64,000 bases of DNA from Dipteris shenzhenensis (taxonomy: Eukaryota > Polypodiophyta > Polypodiopsida > Gleicheniales). The DNA lies in assembly GCA_047967505.1 (NCBI GenBank), contig CM106538.1. One strand, written 5' to 3'. This document shows, in pieces, positions 31,090 to 39,340 of the stretch. The stretch's first letter is position 1. Each line of letters opens with the position of its first letter. Under the pieces are notes generated by a model, which saw nothing but the letters and a program-made list of their open reading frames with translations, did no database searches and was not told the origin of the DNA. Made by a program: the position numbers and the translations under genes.

Positions 31090-31627
31090 CGATTACATTA
31101 CGATGTTGCCTAACAAGAAGTGGAAATGCAACTTTTGTCATGAAGAGTACTCACTCCGGCACAAGAATGCAAAAGCACTTCTTGGGTGATAGCACCAAAC
31201 AGATTGAAAATGCAAGGGAATAGGAGTTGAGAGAGTTATAGTCACTCTAGGCGGCCAAATGCCTAAAAGTACGAACAACCAAGTAGATGATATAGTCACA
31301 TGTCACCAATCCTAGCCTCAAGAACGTATGTTTGATGATTTACTCACACCTCCAACTAGTCAATCTATAGATGTGCCACCTCAAAGTAGTCATGTGGCCT
31401 CGTTCACACAAACAGCAAGCTGCTCTATGAAGTATATGGATAATCGGCAATGTAGTGACATTTCTCATTCGCAATCGCGTGCGCATCCGCAACAAAGATC
31501 TTTAGAAGAGTCATTTAAACAACAACATATAGAGAAAGTGCAACAAGATTTTTTTGAGGCCATTTGTCACACCAGTTACCCACTAAGCATGGTGTTGAGA
31601 TATCGAGCTCCACTCGTGATATGCTAG
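31090..31627 (+). pseudogene. hAT-type transposase N-terminal fragment
   Basis: A BED-like zinc finger is readable across one frame change: LPNKKWKCNFCHEEYS, then SGTRMQKHFLG. Downstream, 31328-31627 encodes a linker with QRSLEESFKQQHIEKVQQDF and a segment on to SYPLSMVLR, which resembles the start of the hAT body. The rest of the transposase is missing, because a copia LTR begins at 31658. A broken remnant. Confidence 0.5.
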
Positions 31628-31657
31628 GGTGGCCGTTGTGCATTTATGTCATCGACT

Positions 31658-31929
31658 TGTTAGCTGTAGATGCGGTTGGTACACCACCCATGAATAATAG
31701 CTAGATGACAGCTATCCTTATGTACTCTAGTTCGTGGCTCAGTTAGTATGCCACCTTAGTTAGCTAAGTTTGGTTTGAGACCCACATATAGGGTTCTTCT
31801 ATTTCTTTTGGCTTTCATAACTAAGAAGAGGAAAACTGTTTTCAGCCTCCACCTTTGTGTGTATTCCCCCATTGTGTATGTGAGAAAGCTGCAAGTGAGC
31901 CTCCTTCCTTCTCTCCCACTATCTTCACA
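31658..31929 (+). mobile_element. Probable 5' LTR of copia fragment 1
   Basis: The stretch starts TGTTAGCTGTAG and ends TCTTCACA directly before a canonical primer site. No second copy lies in the window, so the LTR is defined by its TG..CA ends and by the adjoining primer site only. Confidence 0.55.
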
Positions 31930-31942
31930 TGGTATCAGAGCC
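31930..31942 (+). other. Primer binding site, initiator-Met tRNA type (copia fragment 1)
   Basis: TGGTATCAGAGCC is the usual Ty1/copia primer site complementary to the 3' end of plant initiator methionine tRNA. Confidence 0.85.
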
Positions 31943-32412
31943 TGGTTCGTGGTAAGGAGCTCAAGAAAGCAAACCAAGTTCACGGTGTCTTGGTAAGAGG
32001 ACCAATGTTGCTTTCCTTTTTCGAGTTTGGGAGCAAATCTCTACAGGTAGCACAGCCGGAAAGTGCAAGAGTGCATTGTCTCAGATTGAGAAGCCCTTTG
32101 CATTGTGGCGAGAGGGCATTTCGGGGCCCATTTTGGAGGCGGAAGTCCCGCAAGCACTGAGAAAAAGGCCCTTTTTTTGCTATGCGACCATTGCTCTGCA
32201 AGTTGGTGAAAAGTTACCACAGAAATTGCATCGTATGCCTGTGCACAGAGATATTGGGAGTTGCAGAATCATCCTTATTTCCTGTTGATGCAAAATCGTC
32301 ACTACGAAGTGACTGTGTGGTCAAATACCACTTTCGTCAGTTTTCCAGATTTGCCCTTGTGAGGCAAAAGCTGTGTTTTTTGTAGTGACAGAATATTTTG
32401 CAGTGTTCTGTA

Positions 32413-33849
32413 ATGGCGTCTGATTCTCTTTCGCAGATTGTCACTGAAAAGCTTGACAAGAACAACTTCCAGGCATGGAAGTTTAGAATGATGAATTTCC
32501 TTATGGGAAAAGGCTATTAGGAGTTCATTACAGGAAATGAAGAACCAATTCTTCCTAATGTTCTCAATTAATAGGAAATGCAGGCATTTAAAGGATGGCA
32601 TGAGAGAGCCAGAAAAGTTATGTACTGGCTGTCTATCAGCATTTCAGATTCTATGATTGTGCATATTCAGGATGCAAGTACGCCAAAGGAGGCATGGGAT
32701 ACCTTGGCAAAAATGTACAGCACAAATATGCAAGCCAGGAAAATGTAGCTCAAGCAGGAGTTGCACAATGTGCAAAGAGAAAATATGAGCATCAATGACT
32801 ACCACATGAGGGTGAAGAAAATTGCAGATGCACTTGCTTCCATTGGGTCGCCAGTGGAAGATGATGATTTAGTTTCTGTGACCTTGAATGGTCTAGGAAA
32901 GGATTATGCACAGTTCTGGACATCCGTTGCCGTCCGTGAAAAATTTCCTGATTTTGAGGAGTTGTTTGCTCTTCTAATTTCTGAAGAGCAGAGAAATGGT
33001 GGTGCATCTTCTTCAGGAGGAACTTCAAAAGAAATTGTCTTCTACTCAAATGCTAGAAGAGGTAGAGGCAGAGGTAGAGGAGGCCAATCTAGAGGCCGTG
33101 GTAGAAATCAAAATATGTAGCAAACTCAAGAAAACCAGTCCTATGGAGGAGGACATGGTAACTCTAGAGGCAGGGGGAGCCAAAGAGGTCGTGGTGGATG
33201 GCAGAGAGGCCAAAATGCAAACAGCAATGTTGAATGCTACTATTGTGGTAAAATGGGTCATATGGCTAAAGACTACTACAAAAAGCAGAATGACATTATG
33301 AATGGAAAATTGCAGCAAGGCAATTATGCATCCTCTAGTAGACAGGGTGATGACAAAAATGAGCATTTGTTTATGGTGCAGCACATGAGCAATTCCATGA
33401 CAAGTGTAGAAGAAAGCAATGATGTGTTGTATGTTGACTCAGGTGTATCAAATCACATGCCAGGTCATGCAGAATGGATGCAGGATGCAAGGAAAATGGA
33501 AAAACCAGGATTTGTGGAGACTGGTGATGATACTACACATCCTATTATGCAGATTGGTAAAATTCATTTGTCTATGCAGGATGGGAAAAAGAAATACTTG
33601 TCCGATGTATTTCATGTCCCAAATATCACCAAGAACCTGGTTTCTGTTGGTCAAATGGTTGAGCAGGGCTTGCAGGTCAGATTTAATCCTCATGGATGCT
33701 TTGTTGAGGATATGAAAAATAACAGTCACTTGATATCAAAAGGAAAGAAGAAGGGCAGGATGTTTACGTTGGATGCAGACATGCCTGAATTGAGTGCAGC
33801 AATGTTTGCACATGGGACCGATGTAGTTGCAGATATGATGCAGCCATAG
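32413..33849 (+). pseudogene. Ty1/copia gag-protease fragment 1
   Basis: One frame runs from MASDSLSQIVTEKLDKNNFQ (32413) through a UBN2-type gag (DYHMRVKKIADALASIG, LNGLGKDYAQFW), a glycine-arginine-rich tail and a zinc knuckle at about 33238. The retropepsin region VLYVDSGVSNHM follows near 33430. The zinc knuckle reads CYYCGKMGHMAKDY, so the fourth ligand cysteine is tyrosine, and the protease has DSGVS instead of DSGAS. The frame is kept for about 1.4 kb, but TAG or TAA codons occur at 32518, 32569-32574, 32746 and 33118. It ends abruptly at about 33840, where an inverted copia RT piece begins. Integrase, RT and RNase H of this copy are absent. Confidence 0.8.
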
Positions 33850-34105
33850 CAATGACTACTCTTACGGTTGCCATCCTTGCAACCGGACTGAATGTTTCTT
33901 CATAATCAATTCCATATGTCTGTGCATACCCCTTGACAACTAATCTTGCCTTGTATCTGTTCACAGAACCATCTGCATTGTGCTTCACCTTATAAACCCA
34001 CTTACAGCCAATTGCATTCTTGTCTTTAGGCAAAGGCACCAATTCCCATGTAGCATTTGCTTCCAAGGCATCCATTTCTTCATCCATGGCTTTCTCCCAT
34101 TTCAC
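33838..34105 (-). pseudogene. Ty1/copia reverse transcriptase N-terminal fragment, inverted
   Basis: Read on minus, the frame gives [35 protein letters not shown] and [15 protein letters not shown], the first 90 or so residues of a copia RT (RVT_2). It stops where the YVDD catalytic part would still be far downstream. Its end abuts the plus-strand gag-protease fragment without spacer, so the two pieces point at each other. It may derive from a related copia element, not the same copy. Confidence 0.8.
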
Positions 34106-34112
34106 ATCCTAT

Positions 34113-34421
34113 TCATAGCACTCAATTCTTCTCGCACTCCTCTCGAGTCTTTGGAACCAACCAAGTGTGCCCAAATAGTAGCCCCCACATTCTTGAAGAT
34201 ATGCATGGGATCCAAGAGATGATTGATCTGTAACTGACCCTAATAATGAAGCTCGTGAAAGATCGATAGCCTCTTCATACCACAAGGAGGTTCCTCTCCG
34301 TTCACCCTTCAAGCTTGAATCCAATCACTTGCCTTCAAATATGGTGGTAGTGGATCAAGCTAACCTCCACGCGCGAGATGGTCTAGCAGAAGGTATCGAG
34401 CATGACCTTCATAAACATTGA
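34113..34421 (-). pseudogene. CACTA TNP2 internal fragment
   Basis: The reverse complement matches 21927-22240 of element A, including the LLDPMHIFKNV region and the FHELHYW-type stretch upstream of it. Frame is broken in places. It sits between the inverted copia RT piece and a gypsy integrase piece with almost no spacer. Confidence 0.8.
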
Positions 34422-34429
34422 TAGTATGT

Positions 34430-35548
34430 AGTTGACTTCTTATGCACAATCGTATGTGTGTTTATTAACTTCTTCATAAATTTGTTCATGAAATGAACCC
34501 CTTGATTAGAAACTCTCTATTGGACAACCAAACTTGGTTATGTTGTTGTGATAAATAAACTTAGTTGTGCTAGCCATCGATGTATTATCTCGCAAAGCAA
34601 ATGCCTCTACCCACTTCGTGTAGTAGTCAGTGGCTAACTACCAAAATATACTTATTGCCAGTATACCTAGTCAAAGTTTTGATTGGACCCATGAAATTGA
34701 GTCCCCATTTCTAGAATGGACCCAAAGGTAAGATAGGCTAATGTGGCATCTGATATGCATATGTTGGCTTGCCATCACTTTGACACAGTAAACAAGTTTT
34801 AGAAAATTGGTGAGCATCTTTCAACACTATAGACCACCACAAACCTGCTGCCTGAAGTATCTTTTTTCTAGTAAAATCACCAAAAAAGTGACCTCCTGAA
34901 TTTCCAGCATGTGCTTCCATCAAGATTGCTTTTCTTTCATGATCTGGCACACCTCTTCGAATAATCTGATCAATACCTCTTCCATACTCCAGCTATCACA
35001 AAATGGTCTACTCTGCAACAAAATTTTCTTTCTTTGATCTCTTGACAGTGACTGAGGTACCATCCCCTCCATCAAAAAAAGAAGCATTCTATCATACCAA
35101 TCCTACCCACCATCTAGGTTGACTGAAAACAAATGTGCATCAAGTAAATCATCCTGATTCCCAAAGGTGCTTCACCAATCATCAATTGGCTTAAATAATC
35201 TACAACAACATGCTGATTACTGGGTGTATCAACAATATCATAATCATGTTCTTGGAGGAGTAATATCCATCCAGCCATCCTTCCATTTGTTTACCAAATA
35301 AATGAGAGCTTGATGATCCACATGTAAGATCACTTTATTTCCCAACAAATAGTGTCTGAATTTTTTGAGAGCATAAACCATTCCCAATGCCTCCCTATGA
35401 GTAACATTATAACTCTACTCTACTCTTGCCAATCTTCTATTGGCATAATATATGGGTTGAAACTACCCTTTAACAAATTTATGCATTAACACTACATTGA
35501 TGGCCACATCTGAAGCATCGACAAAAATATGAAATGGTAACTTCAAGC
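34430..35548 (-). pseudogene. Ty3/gypsy RNase H and integrase fragment
   Basis: Reading leftwards from 35548: an RNase H domain with LPFHIFVDASD, YNVTHREALGMVYALKKFRH and LLGNKVILHVDH. An integrase zinc-binding segment follows (34950-34738, HAGNSGGHFFGDFTRKKIL then CLLCQ). The start of the integrase core comes next near 34640-34700 (LVATDYYTKWVEAFALR). Domain order RNase H then integrase is that of Ty3/gypsy. Several stops are present. The upstream RT is missing because the accessory-gene remnant of CACTA copy 2 adjoins at 35549. Confidence 0.8.
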
Positions 35549-36066
35549 TAGGTGGGAAAGGGACCTGACTGATACTGTGTCTCCGGACCAAGTGGAGACC
35601 TAAAGGAGCGTGAGTGTGCTGACTCGTCTACATCTCCCGAGTCAGCACAACATGAGCCGCCCATCCTACTCTTCCTTCCCTTGCAAGAGGCATACGCAGG
35701 TGATGATCCCGCGGTCGAAGGGGCGCGAGGGGATGGCTGGGCAGTACGTCCACCCGTCAGTGTAGGGGAAGGAAATGTTGAGGTCCTCTGAGAGAGCAGA
35801 GAGAAGAATCTCGCTGCCTCCTCATCGCTCATCTACGCTACAAACTCGTCGGGACTCCCGACAAAGCCATGCGCGGCTAGCAAAGGAGTTCCCCGAGGGG
35901 TAATCGCAGTGCTATGTGGAAGAGGAGTCGGACCAGGGGTAGTCGTAGTGCTAGGTCCGAGAGGAGTCGGACCAAGGGTAGTCCTCAGGGTAGTCGCCTG
36001 AGAGGAATCAAAGTCCTCTGGAGCATATAGATCGTGAGCTCTCCTCTTGCGAGGCTGTCCGTACTC
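35549..36066 (-). pseudogene. CACTA accessory protein gene, element A copy 2 (partial)
   Basis: The minus frame holds KRRAHDLYAPEDFDSSQATT, proline-threonine repeats, FVA and TAG at 35833-35835, and then MSDEEAARFFSLLSQ and the serine-rich part ending QYQSGPFP. It aligns with 16430-16955 of copy 1, including the shared stop before MSDEE. The later part of the protein, with the most transposase-like motif, is missing because gypsy sequence follows. Confidence 0.7.
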
Positions 36067-37500
36067 ATAGGCAAGAAGAAAGAAGAGGGAAAGGAAAGAA
36101 GAGGGAAAGGAAAGAGGGAAAGAAGATGGAAAGGAAAGAAGAGGGAAAGGAAAGAGAAGAGGAAGAAAAGGGAAATAGAGAATAAGAGTTAGAGAGAATA
36201 AGCTCATGCTTATGCTTATGCGGCAATAGAGAATGAGAGAAGGGGGAAATAGAGAAGGGAAAAGAGATGAGGGGGAATGAGAGAAGCATAAGCATAAGCT
36301 TATGCGGGAATAGAGAATGCGCTTATGCGGAAATAGAGAATGAGAGAAGCATAAGCTCATGCTTATGCTTATGCTTCTCTCATTCTCTAGTATTTCTGCA
36401 TAAGCTCATGCATAAGCATAAGCTTATGCGGAAATAGAGAAATAAAGAAGGGGGAAACTTAAGCATAAGCTCATGCTCATGCATGAGCATGAGCTTATGC
36501 GAATGAGAGAAGGGGGAAAGAGATGAGAGGGAATGAGAGAAGCATAAGCATGAGCTTATGCGGAAATAGAGAATGAGCTTATGCGGAAATAGAGAAGGAG
36601 AGAAGGGGGAAATAGAGAAGGGGGAAATGAGAGAAGGGGGAAATAGAGAAGGGGGATAGAGATGAGGGGGAATGAGAGAAGCATAAGCATAAGCTTATGT
36701 GGAAATAGAGAATGAGCTTATGCGGAAATAGAGAATGAGAGAAGCATAAGCTCATGCTTATGCTTCTCTCATTCTCTATTTCCGCATAAGCTCATGCATA
36801 AGCATAAGCTTATGCGGAAATAGAGAAATAAAGAAGGGGGAAACTTAAGCATAAGCTCATGCTCATGCATGAGCATAAGCATGAGCTTATGCTTATGCTT
36901 ATGCTAGCATAAGCATAAGCTCATGCTTATGCTCATGCATGAGCATGAGCTTATGCGAATGAGAGAAGGGGGAACGAGATGAGGGGGAATGAGAGAAGCA
37001 TAAGCATGAGCTTATGCGGAAATAGAGAATGAGCTTATGCGGAAATAGAGAATGAGAGAAGCATAAGCTTCTCTCATTCTCTATTTCCGCATAAGCTCAT
37101 GCTTATGCATAAGCTTATGTTGAAATAGAGAAATAAAGAAAGGGGAAACTTAAGCATAATCTCATGCTCATGCATGAGCATAAGCATGAGCTTATGCTTA
37201 TGCTAGCATAAGCATAAGCATAAGCTCATGCTTATGCTCATGCATGAGCATGAGCTTATGTGAATGAGAGAAGGGGGAAATAGAGAAGGGGGAAAGAGAG
37301 AAGGGGGAATGAGAGAAGCATAAGCATAAGAGAATAAGAGGGAAAGGAAATAGAGAATAAGAGGGAAAGAAAAGAGAGAAGGGAAAAGAGATGAGGGGGA
37401 AATAGAGAAGGGGGAAAGAGAGAATAAGAGAAGAGGGAAAAAGAAGAAGGGGGAAAAAAGAGAATAAGTAAAGGGGGAAGAAGGAAGGAGTGGGAGGGGA
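36067..37500. repeat. Palindromic minisatellite, copy 2 version
   Basis: Units of GGAAATAGAGAATGAGAGAAG plus CATAAG/CATGAG hexamers and their complements are arranged less regularly than in copy 1. Large inverted arms occur, for example AGAGAAGCATAAGCTCATGC answered by GCATAAGCTCATGC..CTTCTCTC near 36360 and 36750. Purine-rich GAAGAGGGAAAGG blocks flank it on both sides. Confidence 0.85.
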
Positions 37501-37523
37501 AGAGAGGGTTCCTACGCCCATCA

Positions 37524-37554
37524 CTGCAGTTAGCGCTTAAGGCACTAACTGCAG
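37524..37554. repeat. Hairpin, copy 2 version with a compensatory pair
   Basis: CTGCAGTTAGCGC, TTAAG, GCACTAACTGCAG. Relative to copy 1, arm position 7 has changed C to T and its partner G to A, which keeps the pair. A second change (G to A in the right arm) makes one mismatch. Confidence 0.75.
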
Positions 37555-38149
37555 GCCAATGCAAATAACAAAAATAATAAATGCAAAAAAGAGGAAGCAC
37601 TTACCTGAAATAGTATGTCCCGCTCGGTGTAGTGGACTGGCCCTACAAAAGAGAGAAAACAACCCATTTTTTCAAATAAGATGTTAGTGGAAGGAGGAGA
37701 TTACAAAAGTAACTTCTTGAAGGGAGGAGATTGAGGAGACAAGGAGAAAGAGAAGGAAGAGAAATACAGAAAAAAGAGGTGAGTTTTCTTTCTTTCTTGA
37801 AATCTCGTTTTTTGTTTCAATCCTTTCAAAACAAGCATGAAAACTAGTTTACAGGTTTAGCAATACAAGAAGAAACACTCACAAAACTAAAGCTAACAAA
37901 CAAACAACCTACATTGTTGAAACAAACTCACCTCTTGAAGAACTTCCTTTCAAGAAACCAAAGAGGGAAAAGGATAGAGAGGGAGTACAAGAGGTAGGAG
38001 AAGGGTGAGGAGTGGAAAATAGAGTGGGAGGTTGCTTGGAATAGGTGGGAGGTCGTCGAAAATAGGTGGGAGGAGATATTGGCTTTCTTACTTGAGAGAT
38101 TAGGGAATAGTATGAACAAAACACCGCGCATTTAGCATTTTGGGTTTTA

Positions 38150-38245
38150 ACTCACAGCGTCGCTATATAGCGACATTTTTAATTAAAATCATCGCTATAT
38201 AGCGACGGAACAGAGGAAAGCGTCGCTATATAGCGATGCTTACTG
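38150..38245. repeat. CGCTATATAGCGAC palindromes in CACTA A copy 2
   Basis: Three units just before the transposase start, at the same place as 20168-20292 in copy 1. There is no right-hand block because the element is truncated. Confidence 0.75.
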
Positions 38246-38343
38246 TCACTTTTTAGATGTGGCATCAAGAGAAGCTCAAACATGCTATTTTATAACTGTT
38301 AATATGTCCTCTTCATGCTTATGTTGTCATTTTATAAATGTAG

Positions 38344-39340
38344 ATGGAAGGGATGAGTGGAAGCTCATCCGATGATGTGCCAACGCCCGGGAGCACGAAG
38401 TGGCTTATGGAGAGGTTATATTGTCATTGCACTCATTACGAGCGAGAAGTACAACATCAACATCGTATTATCATGTGCCACTTGCGGATGTATGGGGAGG
38501 AGCCGGAACCAGTACCCCCCGTTGGTGTTGCACATGTTGATGGATCATCGGTAAGTCAAAGCTATTTAAGTTTGCAATCTTATTCTATACCAGGAAATAG
38601 AAGATCTTATATTTACACAAAATCTTAAAACAGGATGAGGAGGGTGACGAGGGTACACATATACCTTCTCACTTTCAGCAAGACTATAGTCTCCCGGATG
38701 ATGACGAGGGTATGGTCAACATGATGGATTCCATTTTTAGGGGCACTACATCCCACGTACACGTGATGTCAAAGTCTGAGGTCAAAATGCGAGAGTTGCA
38801 ATCAACACAATTGCACGAGGGTGCTAGGATGTCTAAACTACGTGCTTGTCTCTCAATCTTGAATCTACAAGTACAGTATGGGTGGTCGGATACAAGTGTC
38901 TCGACCTTAATGAGGTTAGCCCTTGCATTAATTTGACTCATTATTTGGATATTGTTTGTTTTGAGAATCATCATTTGGATAGTGTCTTTGTCATAGGTTG
39001 CTCTAGAAGATGTTGCATGCACCAAATACCATGCCTGCATCAAGAGATGAAGCGAAAAAGATGCTAACAACGGTGGGTATGGATTATGATACCATCCATG
39101 CTTGCCGTAATTATTGTATTCTCTTTCGTCGTGAGCATGGAGATTTGGCTAGTTGTCCAAAGTGTGGGGAACAATGATATAGAGATGACTTGCAGGGTGA
39201 ATGGATACTAGTAAAGGTCTTAAGACACTTTCCCATCATTGCAAGAATACAATACATGTTTTGATGCAAATCCATAGCGGAGTTGATGACATGGCATGCA
39301 TCTCATCAGTCCACTGATCACACATTAAGGATTCCTGCAG
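38344..39340 (+). pseudogene. TNP2-type CACTA transposase, element A copy 2 (5' third)
   Basis: Exon 1 starts MEGMSGSSSDDVPTPGSTKW with the CHCTHYEREV variant of the zinc-ribbon motif, so the second cysteine pair is damaged. It has the same donor GGTAAGT. Exon 2 from about 38634 keeps the roughly 50 bases that copy 1 has lost (RMSKLRACLSILNLQVQYGW). The TNP2 start shows CILFRREHGDLASCPKCGEQ, then TGA at 39175, and a private TGA at 39262. Similarity ends at 39340. Confidence 0.8.

Larger units (their letters stand above)
35549..39340. mobile_element. CACTA element A, copy 2 (truncated both sides)
   Basis: This is the same order as copy 1: accessory gene on minus, disordered minisatellite, hairpin, leader region, CGCTATATAGCGAC repeats, TNP2 start on plus. 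Left similarity ends at the gypsy RNase H fragment. Right similarity ends after ATTCCTGCAG at 39340, inside the TNP2 core. No MITE is present at the position corresponding to 16979, although the sequence there differs. Confidence 0.8.

Noticed and set aside
34109-34324. 71-residue minus ORF MDSSLKGERRGTSLW..
   Set aside because: It is out of frame with the TNP2 reading of the same DNA; the true match is to LLDPMHIFKNV in another frame.
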